Shown: positions 1 to 8,972 of the stretch, piece after piece
Numbering within the stretch: the first letter of the stretch is position 1
Layout of the letters: every line of letters begins with the position of its first letter
Assembly: GCA_029260015.1 (NCBI GenBank)
Contig: JAJDEB010000023.1
Coordinates: 1-45,456 of the forward strand
Length of the DNA: 45,456 bases
DNA from: Phycisphaerae bacterium
GTDB taxonomy: Bacteria; Planctomycetota; Phycisphaerae; UBA1845
Reading direction: 5' to 3'
Program-made: the position numbers and the translations under genes
Notes under the pieces: model-generated
What the model saw: the letters and a program-made list of their open reading frames with translations, nothing else
Database searches by the model: none
Told to the model about the DNA's origin: nothing

Positions 1-586
1 TGCCTCCCGTCAAGTCGTCAGCATCATCAACACCATTGCTGTTGCAATCGGGCGGGCCGGCAACTTCGCAGACACCGACATCGTCAAGCAATATGCCTTC
101 CTGAAACTCATCGACGATAATCACAAATCGAATGTCGATGACGGTGTTTATTGCGGCAGGCGGAAGCGGTAATTCTTCAACGGTTGTGATGGTGTTCGTC
201 AAATCGAATTCGCCGAGTTGTTCCCAAACACCACCACTCAAACGCCAGTCCACTTGGAGCACATCCGTCGCTTCGGCATTACCATTTCGAGCTTGCCATA
301 CGAATGTAAGAGCCGGATCGGTGAGGCTCGAAGTATCAATGTTCGATTGCGTCAAGCTCGCGGGGGCAACACCTGTGCCCACCACATCAACAAAGCTGAA
401 CACATCAAAAGAAGTGATTAGAATCTCTGGCGCGAGCGATTCCACTTCAACCCACCCAAAGCCCACGGTCGTACTGTCTGGTCGCTGGAAGTCGTCGAAG
501 AATGCGCACTGTGCGAGCGTTGGTGCGGCTGGCAGTAAGAGCAAAAGGACGACAATCGGCAGTGACACCTGCAATCTCACGAACAT
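1..586 (-). CDS. Secreted planctomycete-type protein, C-terminus cut by window edge
   Basis: Read on the minus strand from an ATG at 584-586, this frame stays open for 195 codons to the window edge. It opens with a clear signal peptide (MFVRLQVSLP, then a run of V/L and a PTLAQ cleavage region). The body looks like a beta-sandwich extracellular domain rich in D, T and V. The visible end has PPDCNSNGVDDADDL, the EF-hand-like segment that planctomycete exported proteins often carry near the C-terminus. No catalytic motif is visible, so the function is unknown; an exported or cell-surface role is inferred. No convincing Shine-Dalgarno sequence precedes the ATG. Overlapping open frames at 132-611 and 447-749 have no protein-like character and are taken as shadows. 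Confidence 0.75.
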   Translation of the reverse strand, partial: MFVRLQVSLPIVVLLLLLPAAPTLAQCAFFDDFQRPDSTTVGFGWVEVESLAPEILITSFDVFSFVDVVGTGVAPASLTQSNIDTSSLTDPALTFVWQARNGNAEATDVLQVDWRLSGGVWEQLGEFDLTNTITTVEELPLPPAAINTVIDIRFVIIVDEFQEGILLDDVGVCEVAGPPDCNSNGVDDADDLTGG

Positions 587-813
587 AGTTCAACCCCATT
601 CCCTGAAATGAATCCAGCGTTTCCTGGGCAGGAGTTTCGTCGGCCTTTTGTTTGAAAGCAAGCGATGGTGAATAGCAGTACGAACAGTCATTCATTTGCG
701 GATAGCATGCGGAGACGCCTGATGGATCCTTGCGCCTTCCAAGATCCAAATCTATATTGAATGGATGGGGATTGGCCGTAGGTCAGAATCGTGATGCGAT
801 CGCCGCACCGCAT

Positions 814-1119
814 TCACGAAGTCGCACCGACGTATTCTGCCCCAATAATAAATAGATCGGCGTGAATGCGATTGACTCTTCGCACAGTCGCACTTTGTTT
901 GGACGGTGGCCTGGCATCTCGATTGGGAATCAACGTTTCGATGTCCATTCCCTCCATGGGCGCATGTCCGCTGCGCGCCAGAAACGCCAATCCGCACGAG
1001 GACGATTCGACCATCAATCCGCGATGTGTTTCGGAAACCAACGGAGAATTCCAGTAGATGGATGCACGACGAGAATCACGATTTGCACCGCGCTTCTCGC
1101 GAACGTTTTCCCGATTCAT
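814..1119 (-). CDS. PilZ-like domain protein (third of three)
   Basis: A 101-residue protein whose ATG overlaps the stop of the gene before it (ATGA, 1116-1119), so the two are probably translationally coupled. It has an arginine-rich N-terminus (NRDSRRASIYW), then VESSSCGLAF, which matches the position of the PilZ (D/N)xSxxG motif with Glu in place of Asp/Asn, and a beta-rich tail with ATVRRVNRIHADLF and IIGAEY. PilZ domains bind cyclic di-GMP through RxxxR and (D/N)xSxxG; both motifs are imperfect here, so ligand binding is uncertain. It is the last gene of a three-gene run of PilZ-like proteins and lies about 1 kb from a GGDEF/HD-GYP gene, which fits a c-di-GMP theme. The family call is by eye and moderate. 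Confidence 0.6.
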   Translation of the reverse strand: MNRENVREKRGANRDSRRASIYWNSPLVSETHRGLMVESSSCGLAFLARSGHAPMEGMDIETLIPNRDARPPSKQSATVRRVNRIHADLFIIGAEYVGATS

Positions 1120-1442
1120 TCTGCTTCCCCTGCTTCAATTCCGCCCTTGAATTCACCGGCTACGATCACATCGCGACTGGAGATTTCATCTATACGAACA
1201 ACTTCAAGTTCACGCGACCACGGGCGTCCATGAATTCTAAGATTCAGGAATGATCCAAGTTTCGGGGCCGTGTCACGGTACGTCATCAGTGCGGCACCGC
1301 TATCGGAGAACTCAACAATCCGGCAGCGACCCGTCTCACCATTGTCGTCGCCAACCCATGTCACCCACGATTTGATGAAACTGCGCAGTCCCTGGCGGCG
1401 GCCTGGTCCTCCGCGCCGTTGTGACCGTCGTTCAATTGGCAT
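1116..1442 (-). CDS. PilZ-like domain protein (second of three)
   Basis: A 108-residue protein. I chose the ATG at 1440-1442 because AGGAG stands 7 nt upstream; a longer in-frame start near 1544 would run deep into the preceding gene. The N-terminus MPIERRSQRRGGPGRRQG resembles the arginine-rich PilZ entry segment. VEFSDSGAALM resembles (D/N)xSxxG with Glu first. The rest alternates strands (LRIHGRPWSRELEVVRID, VIVAGEFKG), as expected for the PilZ barrel. It starts 10 bp after the previous gene and overlaps the next by 4 bp, so the three form one operon. A c-di-GMP effector role is inferred from family resemblance only. Confidence 0.6.
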   Translation of the reverse strand: MPIERRSQRRGGPGRRQGLRSFIKSWVTWVGDDNGETGRCRIVEFSDSGAALMTYRDTAPKLGSFLNLRIHGRPWSRELEVVRIDEISSRDVIVAGEFKGGIEAGEAE

Positions 1443-1452
1443 GCTGACTCTC

Positions 1453-1761
1453 CTAAGATTCGATCTCGGCGACAAATTTAAACGCACTCGCAGTTTCGCT
1501 TTCGATTCGCCGCACGATTGCCGTTCTGCAACCCAGTTTTTCACTCATTTCGGGCGAAACACGAATCCGTGACCCCGGTTTCGGTTTACTGCATTTCTCG
1601 ACATAGATGAGAAGCCCATCAAGCGAACGCTGCTTGACCAATCCTTTGTGCGTGCTCTGGCCTCGGTTGAATCGCCAATGAATCAACTTGTTGGTTGACC
1701 ATCGGGCTGATGTGCGACGATCCAAATCACCGCGATACATTTTTCTTCTATCTTCAGGCAC
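1453..1761 (-). CDS. PilZ-like domain protein (first of three)
   Basis: Probably the first gene of a three-gene minus-strand operon. The longest reading starts at GTG 1759-1761; an ATG seven codons later (1738-1740), preceded by AGAAG, is an equally good start. The sequence has DRRTSARW (RxxxR-like), then GLVKQRSLDGLLIYVE at the place of the PilZ (D/N)xSxxG motif with Gln in place of Asp/Asn, PGSRIRVSPE, and a closing strand SAFKFVAEIES. The overall pattern fits a single PilZ barrel of about 100 residues with a degenerate ligand site. It ends 10 bp before the next PilZ-like gene. No signal peptide or membrane segment is seen. Confidence 0.55.
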   Translation of the reverse strand: MPEDRRKMYRGDLDRRTSARWSTNKLIHWRFNRGQSTHKGLVKQRSLDGLLIYVEKCSKPKPGSRIRVSPEMSEKLGCRTAIVRRIESETASAFKFVAEIES

Positions 1762-1946
1762 GTTTTGAAGCGCTCCGACATGTCTGCATAGTTAACTCTA
1801 GTCACAGTTTTTCGACACGTACGCAAAGGACAATTCACGAATAACTCAGCGCGGACCCTCCCTGAACTCTGTCCCAAAAATGATTGGATTCTCCCGTTTC
1901 AATGGTGCGTCTTATCTGCCCGTGGCTTTTGAGACGTATAGGCGTG

Positions 1947-1967
1947 TAGTGCCAGTTCATGGCACTA
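1947..1967. other. Perfect 8-bp inverted repeat in a 306-bp gap
   Basis: TAGTGCCA and TGGCACTA are separated by 5 nt. The site lies in the gap 1762-2067 between the GGDEF/HD-GYP gene stop and the PilZ-like operon start. No T-run follows on either strand, so it may be a transcript-end hairpin of the upstream gene or an operator. I see no gene and no clear promoter in the rest of the gap. Confidence 0.35.
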
Positions 1968-2067
1968 AATTGCACGGCGCAGAGCGCGTCGCGGAGGACA
2001 CACGGTTATCGCCCGCTGAATCGAAGCGACCTCGGCATGACTAACAGTTGGATTGGCAGAAAACTGA

Positions 2068-3600
2068 TCAGCAGAGAACGGCGGCGGACTCGTTGACCAC
2101 GGCGTCAACAACCATCGGATCGAATTGCTTTCCACGATGGCGTTTGAGTTCTCGAAGGGCAGATTCCGGCGAACACGCCGATTGGTAAGGTCGTCCAGAA
2201 GTCATCGTAACAAACGCGTCGGCGACGTTCAGAATTCGTGCCCCCAACGGAATGTCGTCAAACGTTTCTTCGCAGGTTTCGTCGAACCGGTCATGGTGGT
2301 GTTGAACAAACTTGGCTGCTATGGCGTCATCGCAAAGATGTTTCGTAATCTCGGCACCATCCATTGCGTGGCGGGACACAAGAAATGTTTCATCGTCGCT
2401 CAGTCGCGACGGTTTGGCGAGAATTCGCTCGGGTATGTACATCTTCCCCAGGTCATGACACAAACCGGAGAACCGCAAGCGCTCGACATCCTCGTCGAGC
2501 ATTCCCAACCTCTCGCCAATCTGTGAGGCCATTTGGCTAACTCTCTCAGAATGGTCGGTCAAGTGATCTCGTTGAGTCGGCCCCAAGCGAGAATCAATCT
2601 GTCCAAGCGCGGTATCAAGCCGATGAGTCGGATTTCCCGATTGGATGCCCGCTGCAATCAGGTCGAACCAAACCATCTCGGATGTGCAGACTTGATTACG
2701 TCCTCGGCGCTTGGCAAGATATAAGGCCTCGTCCGCCTGCGTGATCGTGTCACTTCCCAGATACTTTGAACGCACCGAAGCAACGCCAAAACTTGCCTTA
2801 ATTGCTACCGTTTCTCCGTTCTCATCGAGCGAAATACCAGCAATGTCAACACGAAGTTTTTCTGCCCACCGTACCGAGTTCTCCAGCATCTTGCCGGGAC
2901 GAATGACCAGAAACTCTTCGCCGCCATAACGGATCCCTGCATCGGGTCTTGATAGACTCGATCGTATCAGATTGGCGACCGCACAAATCGCCCGATCTCC
3001 ACAGGCGTGACCATATCGATCGTTGATCTGCTTGAAGTGGTCGATGTCCATCATCACCAGCGACGTTTCACCTCGCCGATCAAATGTTCCGCGACCATTG
3101 CCTTTGATCAGATGATCTAGGGCGCGACGGTTGGCCAATCCGGTCAGATGATCGCGCTGGGCCATTTCAACCAGGCGCTTTTCGCGCCGCCGGGCCCGTC
3201 GGCGTTCACGATTTTGTTGATTGTGTTTCTCAAGAACGATCTCAATTCGATTCCACAGGTGTTCGCCACTGATTGCATCGTCCTTGTGGATGAAATCGAC
3301 GCTGCCACTTCGCATGCTTTGAATCACAATTTCCTGTTCGTCGCATCCCGATATAACAATCGCGGGAAAGTTGCGATTCAGACTTCGCTGCAATTCAATC
3401 AGTTCATCTGCTTGGCAGTCGGAGAGGTGAAAGTCTATCAACACGCAGTCGAATTCGTTCTGGTTGATCGCAGCTGCAAACTCGGATTTGCAGCTTGCCG
3501 TGACCAGTTGAACGTTCGGCCGACCGTCGCACAAGATGCGCGTCAACAAGTGCTGATGCCCTGGATCGTCTTCAACCAATAGGATTCGGATTGCTTGCAT
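2068..3600 (-). CDS. Response regulator with GGDEF and HD-GYP domains
   Basis: A 510-residue cytosolic three-domain protein. Residues 1-125 are a receiver (ILLVEDD, phosphoacceptor D56 in VLIDFH, HKDD). An arginine-rich linker follows. Residues 145-305 are a GGDEF domain with intact RYGGEEF (226-230), expected to make c-di-GMP; the usual I-site RxxD reads SRPD, so product inhibition may be absent. Residues 340-505 are an HD-type phosphohydrolase of the HD-GYP class: LCHDLGK (HD 382-383) and IPERIL are present, but the GYP signature region reads HHHDRFDETCEE (434-445), so HHExxDGxGYP is lost. A synthase with an altered or lost c-di-GMP phosphodiesterase is the simplest reading. ATG at 3598-3600; only a weak AAGAG precedes it. 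It shares a strand with the nearby PilZ-like genes. Confidence 0.9.
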   Translation of the reverse strand: MQAIRILLVEDDPGHQHLLTRILCDGRPNVQLVTASCKSEFAAAINQNEFDCVLIDFHLSDCQADELIELQRSLNRNFPAIVISGCDEQEIVIQSMRSGSVDFIHKDDAISGEHLWNRIEIVLEKHNQQNRERRRARRREKRLVEMAQRDHLTGLANRRALDHLIKGNGRGTFDRRGETSLVMMDIDHFKQINDRYGHACGDRAICAVANLIRSSLSRPDAGIRYGGEEFLVIRPGKMLENSVRWAEKLRVDIAGISLDENGETVAIKASFGVASVRSKYLGSDTITQADEALYLAKRRGRNQVCTSEMVWFDLIAAGIQSGNPTHRLDTALGQIDSRLGPTQRDHLTDHSERVSQMASQIGERLGMLDEDVERLRFSGLCHDLGKMYIPERILAKPSRLSDDETFLVSRHAMDGAEITKHLCDDAIAAKFVQHHHDRFDETCEETFDDIPLGARILNVADAFVTMTSGRPYQSACSPESALRELKRHRGKQFDPMVVDAVVNESAAVLC

Positions 3601-3624
3601 AAGCCATTTGCTCTTATGTCAGAC

Positions 3625-3637
3625 GAGAGTCACTCTC
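3625..3637. promoter_or_regulatory. 13-bp palindrome just upstream of the GGDEF/HD-GYP gene
   Basis: GAGAGT-C-ACTCTC is a perfect palindrome centred 31 bp upstream of the minus-strand start at 3600. It is a candidate operator; nothing else supports it. Confidence 0.25.
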
Positions 3638-3820
3638 ACTCATTGATAAACATCGGCGAAGAAGTGATCGTGATTAACGTACAAACGGAAATCATGTTGG
3701 TATTAGTGCAAACGAAACGTCGACTGTTGGTCCGGAATTGATCGTTTATACAAGTCGAAGAACAGGACGCGGACACAGTGAGAATCAATCGTCCAAACCA
3801 CGTCGTTCAAGACGACCGAT

Positions 3821-4306
3821 TCAATTCGGACTCACATGGCTATTCATGGCGCCGCACGTGAAAGGAACCGATGCGATGTTGAGCCAATAGTCACCGACCT
3901 GTTGGATGGTGTCCATAAAATCGGCGACACCGTCGGGTTTGGAGATGAACGTATTGCAGCCAAGTTCATAGCACTCGCAAACATCCGACTCCATTGACGA
4001 AGTCGTCAGCACCACGATTGGCGTCAACTTCAGGCCTTTCTGGCGACGAACGAATTGGATAATCTCGCGTCCGTCGCATTTGGATAGATTCAGATCGACG
4101 ATGATCAGACTCGGCGGTGGATACACTTCAGGCTCTGAACCACTGCCGGCCATCTTGAGATAGTGGAATGCAGCATCACCATCGGAAAGGATGATGAGTT
4201 CAAAAAACTCACATCGTTCCTCAAGCCCCCGGCGAATGAGTTCTTGATCACCAGCATCGTCCTCAACCAGCAGGACAACTTCTCTTCGATTCTCCGACCA
4301 ATTCAA
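3821..4306 (-). CDS. Single-domain response regulator, Rcp1-like
   Basis: A 161-residue stand-alone receiver. It has LLVEDDAGDQELI, the phosphoacceptor aspartate in LIIVDLNLSKCDG, VVLTTSS and the conserved lysine in FISKPDG. The DGDAAFHYL and YPPPSLIIVDLNL layout is that of Rcp1-type receivers that partner bacteriophytochrome-like or PAS histidine kinases. It begins 3 bp after the CheR-PAS-kinase gene ends, so that kinase is its probable phosphodonor. It has no output domain, so it would act by protein contact or in a phosphorelay. The tail (about 25 residues) is not conserved in character. Confidence 0.9.
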   Translation of the reverse strand: MNWSENRREVVLLVEDDAGDQELIRRGLEERCEFFELIILSDGDAAFHYLKMAGSGSEPEVYPPPSLIIVDLNLSKCDGREIIQFVRRQKGLKLTPIVVLTTSSMESDVCECYELGCNTFISKPDGVADFMDTIQQVGDYWLNIASVPFTCGAMNSHVSPN

Positions 4307-4309
4307 TTC

Positions 4310-7300
4310 TTACCTTTCCAACTCGTCCCCTAAGGTGAACTTGAAATGGGCTCCTGCCCCAGGCGACGATTCAACCCAAATATTGCCACAATGTCGTTGA
4401 ACTATTTTTCGGCAAATTGCCAGTCCGATTCCTGCCCCGGGAGCAGACTTTTGACTCGCAAGCCGCTTAAAGGGCCCGAAAATCCGCCGGTTATATCGCG
4501 GATTGATCCCGACCCCGTTATCGCGAACGCCAAACACCCAGCCGTCAGCTTGATGCGCTGTAACGTGAATCTGCGGCTGGACACCGGGACTTGAGAATTT
4601 CAGGGCATTGTCGATCAGATTCATGAACAGGCAGGCTATCATCTGCGCGTTGCCGTTCACATGGGGCAACTCGTCTGAAGTGATGACAGCGTTTTTCGCA
4701 TCAATCTTGTCCTTGAGTATTTCTTGAGCACGAACGACACATTCGCTCAAATTCACGCGCTCGTCGAGGCGTTGATTTCGTCCGCATCTCGCCAAGATCA
4801 GTAAGCCTTCGATCAGCTTCTGCATCCTCATGGCACCATCGATGACGTACTCAAGATCAAGCTGCGCCCTCTCGGGAAGTTCGCCGGGAATGTCTTTGGG
4901 TAAGAGCTGACTGAACGCAGAAATCTTTCTCAAAGGTTCGCGCAAGTCATGACTGGCGGCATAGGTAAACTCGTCAAGGTCTTCGATCGCACGTCGCAAC
5001 CGCAATTGAGTTCGCTCGACCTGTGCCTCACTGCGACGCAGCGCGGTCAAGTCATGGAACGTCATTAAAACAATCGGACCGTCCGTGGTATCGAGGGCGC
5101 TGATGTGGGCTTCTACAGGGACGGTGCTTCCGTCGGCTTTGACCACAAGAGCATCACTTCTTGTTCGACGTTGGTCACCCGGTTTGAGGACCGCCAATGG
5201 GTTTTCCATATCATGCATGTCATCGCCGCAACGAATCAATTCTTCAATTCGAGAACCTTCCAATTCGTCAATCGAACGTTCCATCAGTTTTGAAAGTTCG
5301 CCGTTGGCCAGCACGATTGCGCCTTGATGCACGAAGGCCGCTGCAATCTGGGCGTTCTTCACAAACTCAGAAAATTGCTTGTCGGACCGCTTCTGCTCAG
5401 TCAGATCACGAGCAACGTTGCAAACGCGATCTGGAAGGCCGTCACCACCGCTAAACGCATGAATGCGATGTTCGATCCACCTAATGTCGCCATCGCTGCG
5501 TACGATTCGATATCGCATGCTTGTTTGCCCGCCAGAAAATGCGTTTTGGCCAGACTGCCAAGTGCGTTCCCGGTCTTCCTCGTGAACAATACTTCGCCAT
5601 AGGCCGGGATCTTGCTCCAGATCCTTACGCGAAATCCCCCAAATCCGATTGAATGACGGATTGACATGCTCGAGTACCCGTGTGCCATCGGGTTGCTCAT
5701 CACCTGAAGACGTGATCCAAACGGCATCTGAAATCGAATCCAACAACTGCCACTGGTTTTCCGCACCGATCTGAAAAGCCGCCTCCATTCGCTTGATCGT
5801 GTCTATGCTCTCAAGCCGCAGGCTCACGCCGTTGGAACCGTCGTGTGTCGTCTGGCAAGGACACAGTTGCAAGACATACGCCGCGCCGTCGGACCCAAAC
5901 ACTTCATGTTCAACGGGGCGCTGTGTGTTGAGGACAGATTGAACATCTTTGAAAGCCTTGGGCCAGGAAAATCGCTTGGGTATCTCTTCGACGGGCCGTC
6001 CAATGTCCAACTCGCGAATGCTGAATAAATTGGTTATCGCTGGCGTGAAACTGCGTACGCGTTGCTGCTCGTCCAGGAACATCACGGCGATGCCCGTGCT
6101 TGTCACCAACTCATCAAAATCATGTGACAACTGCATGAGCTGCGATGATTTCGCCCGGTGCTCAGACTCAACACTGGAAAGTTCCTCACTCACCGCCTGC
6201 AATTCCTGTTGGACATGAATCAATTCGTCGGAGTGACGCTGTAACTCATGTTCCACCGAAATTCGTTTCTGGACCTCAAATTCCAGACTTTCCAGAGTAG
6301 CATCGCGTTCTCCTGAAGCCCTGCGCAATTCGCTCTCAACTTCATCGAGACGGCGATTGGGCGAGTTGCTCGCGTCATCGCAAGATGCAGCCGCATCAAA
6401 TTCCATGGAAGGGTCGACCTGCGTCGCCGAAGCCAAACCAAGGAAGTAGTAGGAATCGGCACCAATTTGCCCACCAAGCCGCCTGACTGTCACTCGGAAC
6501 CATTCACGCTTACCGTCAATATCGCACACGGCGGTCTTTTGAAGATTTGCTTGCTCATCTGAATCTCTGCAATCAATCGCAGACGAGATAAGCCCACACA
6601 ATCCGGGATGAACAAGATCAACCAAATTCAGAGAGATCCGACCATTCAGAGTGGCTAGGTACTGTGATGAGTCGCCAATCGAATGGACCAATTCTGAACG
6701 CCTGTTGATCAGAAATCCGGATTCAACGTATGCTCCAAGAAGTTCATCGTAGATTCCGAGGAGGTTGCGGAAATGAGTTGTCTCTATACCAGAATGCTTC
6801 TGCGTCCTCGACGGCATGCGGGCAGCGAATCCGGGGACCTGGCTGGCCATCGAAATCCCCTCAGCTTCGATTCGGCGACAGATCGTTGGTGTCTGCGGTT
6901 CCGATTCAAACAGAGCCTCAGGGGGGATCGTGCTTTCGCCTTCACCCACGACAAGGTGCCCGCCGGAACTCAGTGCGTAATGAAATTTTTGGAGCACCAA
7001 CTCGCAGGCGGCAGGCGCCAACATCGAAAGCAATCCGCGGCATAGCACGAGATCCAGTCGCAAAAACGGTGCCTCGTACAAAACGTCCTGGTGCGAGATC
7101 ACCATCATCTTGCGCCGATCACCGGCGACGCGCCGCATCCCGTTTCCGTCACTGTCGAAATACCGATCAATCGTTTCGGGTTCCAGATCGACTAAGGCGC
7201 GTTCTGAATACGTCGCAACGACCGCGTCGCGTACCGACTGAGAATGTCGATCAGTCGCAATAATTTTCAGTTCGCCATCAAACTTGTTTTCCTTTGCGGC

Positions 7301-7882
7301 ATCACTCAGGCACATCGCTATCGAATACGCTTCTTCGCCCGATGCACAGCCAACCACCCAAACGCGGACGGGTTGATTTCTTGGTCGCTTATGGAACAAC
7401 TCTGCAACCAGGTGGTCGGGCAGGATTGCAGCCGCGCTTTTCGGAGCTACAAACCGCGGAGTCCCAATCATCACCGCACGATGAAGTGATTCCATCGCCG
7501 CATCGTCATTGGACAGACGTGCCGCCCACGTTTCATCACCCGGCGTTACCGCCAACGATTGATAAGCAAGCCAATTTGCGACTCTGTTGCGGAGTACGTC
7601 TCGCCGGTAACAATCAAAACCGATTTCAAAATGGTTGCAGAATAATCCGAGGACGACTTCGATGCTCGTCTCAACTTCTTTCCTCGAAGAGTCAGCCCGC
7701 GCTTCGATCATGTCAGGCAATCGCCCGAGAGCATCGGTAAATCGCACACCCGGATTTCCCGCGGCTGTTACTGACGCGGCTGTGGTGCTTGTTCGCCCTT
7801 CGGACATACCGTTTGACGAGTCGCCCTTCGGAGCATCGACTTCACAGCGCTTCGAATTGCTTTTATTGGCTTGCGCACACAT
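4310..7882 (-). CDS. CheR-like / PAS / histidine kinase hybrid
   Basis: A large cytosolic sensor kinase. Residue numbers count from a possible TTG at 7906 (1198 residues); I prefer the ATG at 7880-7882, but neither has a strong ribosome site. Residues about 75-345 are a CheR-type methyltransferase fold with the SAM loop VVGCASGEEAYSIAM and ATDRHSQSV. Its substrate-side motifs are worn: TPRFVAP stands for TSFFRD, and LCRGLLSML for SCRNLLIYL. Residues 520-600 form a coiled coil, followed by PAS domains at about 600-700, 715-840 and 845-955. HisKA has YAASHDLREPLRKI (H986). The ATPase has NLIDNALKFS, DNGVGI and GAGIGLAI, all intact. No CheB domain and no membrane segment are seen. It is followed by its likely receiver partner after 3 bp. 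A kinase whose CheR part is a sensor or scaffold is inferred. Confidence 0.88.
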   Translation of the reverse strand: MCAQANKSNSKRCEVDAPKGDSSNGMSEGRTSTTAASVTAAGNPGVRFTDALGRLPDMIEARADSSRKEVETSIEVVLGLFCNHFEIGFDCYRRDVLRNRVANWLAYQSLAVTPGDETWAARLSNDDAAMESLHRAVMIGTPRFVAPKSAAAILPDHLVAELFHKRPRNQPVRVWVVGCASGEEAYSIAMCLSDAAKENKFDGELKIIATDRHSQSVRDAVVATYSERALVDLEPETIDRYFDSDGNGMRRVAGDRRKMMVISHQDVLYEAPFLRLDLVLCRGLLSMLAPAACELVLQKFHYALSSGGHLVVGEGESTIPPEALFESEPQTPTICRRIEAEGISMASQVPGFAARMPSRTQKHSGIETTHFRNLLGIYDELLGAYVESGFLINRRSELVHSIGDSSQYLATLNGRISLNLVDLVHPGLCGLISSAIDCRDSDEQANLQKTAVCDIDGKREWFRVTVRRLGGQIGADSYYFLGLASATQVDPSMEFDAAASCDDASNSPNRRLDEVESELRRASGERDATLESLEFEVQKRISVEHELQRHSDELIHVQQELQAVSEELSSVESEHRAKSSQLMQLSHDFDELVTSTGIAVMFLDEQQRVRSFTPAITNLFSIRELDIGRPVEEIPKRFSWPKAFKDVQSVLNTQRPVEHEVFGSDGAAYVLQLCPCQTTHDGSNGVSLRLESIDTIKRMEAAFQIGAENQWQLLDSISDAVWITSSGDEQPDGTRVLEHVNPSFNRIWGISRKDLEQDPGLWRSIVHEEDRERTWQSGQNAFSGGQTSMRYRIVRSDGDIRWIEHRIHAFSGGDGLPDRVCNVARDLTEQKRSDKQFSEFVKNAQIAAAFVHQGAIVLANGELSKLMERSIDELEGSRIEELIRCGDDMHDMENPLAVLKPGDQRRTRSDALVVKADGSTVPVEAHISALDTTDGPIVLMTFHDLTALRRSEAQVERTQLRLRRAIEDLDEFTYAASHDLREPLRKISAFSQLLPKDIPGELPERAQLDLEYVIDGAMRMQKLIEGLLILARCGRNQRLDERVNLSECVVRAQEILKDKIDAKNAVITSDELPHVNGNAQMIACLFMNLIDNALKFSSPGVQPQIHVTAHQADGWVFGVRDNGVGINPRYNRRIFGPFKRLASQKSAPGAGIGLAICRKIVQRHCGNIWVESSPGAGAHFKFTLGDELER

Positions 7883-8972
7883 CGACTTGGCTGCTCCAGC
7901 AAACAAAACTGTACCGTCCCGAACTCTAAATCACGGTCTATTCAAGAATCCCGATTCCAAGCTGACAAACCAGTTTCGAGTGCGGGCGAAGCTACATAGG
8001 GATCAAGTATCATCTACACCCAAGACTCTTAACAATGATGTCTGTTCTATCGGGATTGGTGAGAGTCGATCTTTGGTGCGTGGACCACCGACAGTTAGCG
8101 AGCCCTGGGGCTTCACTTGATTTGCACCATCCAATCATTGGTGTCGGGCAACGGCAGGTTGCTTTATGAGACGACTTGAGACGATAGTCCATGCGAAATG
8201 AAACTGTTCAAGACGAATCGACGGGCCAAAAATGAACTCGTATTTCGCAATAATATTTCTGTCTCAGTTGCATGAACAACCCAATAGAAAACGATTCCAA
8301 TTTTGATTCGCCATTTTCTCTTCGAGAGCATTCCTCTCGTGAATACGAGCAACGCCGAGCCCCGAGTTCTACATACTGAGGGACTGGTTGTGGGTAAAGT
8401 ACCCCCAATGCAAAAGCGCAATCAGTAGTTGGCTCCGCACATCGTGAATTAATTCAGATTCATAAAGTGCGCGTTGGGACGACGATGATTTGTATGCGGG
8501 TAAAGGAAAAACGCTATCAAACGCTCGATCGGAACGACATTCTACATAGACCAACGGTGTACGGTATTTGAACTGAAACGTTGTGCGCAAAAGTCGCGCT
8601 GTGAACAGTGCATTGTTGAATCAAATTTAAGAAAGCCCTGCGTTTTGCTGTTTTCAGATTGTCGATTAACCATTAATCTCTAGCTTGGCTGGCTCTTCAA
8701 CGTGTGTGGTTTGCAACTTTGGGTTTCGTAAGCAAATGCGTCAACAGCTCGTCAGGATGTCTTGCAGTGGTTTTGCTCAAGGCAGAATGAAGATAGACTG
8801 ACATGTGCGTTGCTGGCCAGTGTCATGCCCAAAACGTATATCGAATTCGTATTCTTGCGCCGCGGGTTGGATGTCTATTATCGATCAGCCCAGTCGGGGC
8901 GGCGTGCGAGTTGAATACATTTCACTGTGATTCGATAACCCGCCAACAATCGGTCGGCGGGAATGGGGTCGT
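7883..8972. other. Divergent intergenic region of about 1.1 kb without a recognisable gene
   Basis: This region separates the two divergent kinase operons. Open frames on the minus strand at 8164-8421 and 8369-8590 and on the plus strand at 8803-8991 have no signal peptide, no conserved motif and no good ribosome site. I find no clear sigma-70 or sigma-54 promoter. It is relatively AT-rich around 8230-8310 and 8620-8690, where promoters are most likely. A small RNA cannot be excluded. Confidence 0.5.

Noticed and set aside
447..749. Minus-strand open frame of 100 codons
   Set aside because: It overlaps the signal-peptide end of the secreted protein in another frame and has no motif; taken as a shadow.
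6730..7263. 177-codon plus-strand frame opposite the CheR-PAS-kinase
   Set aside because: Arg/Ser/Pro-rich shadow of the CheR region.
8164..8590. Minus-strand open frames in the large kinase gap
   Set aside because: No ribosome site, no conserved motif, overlapping each other in different frames.
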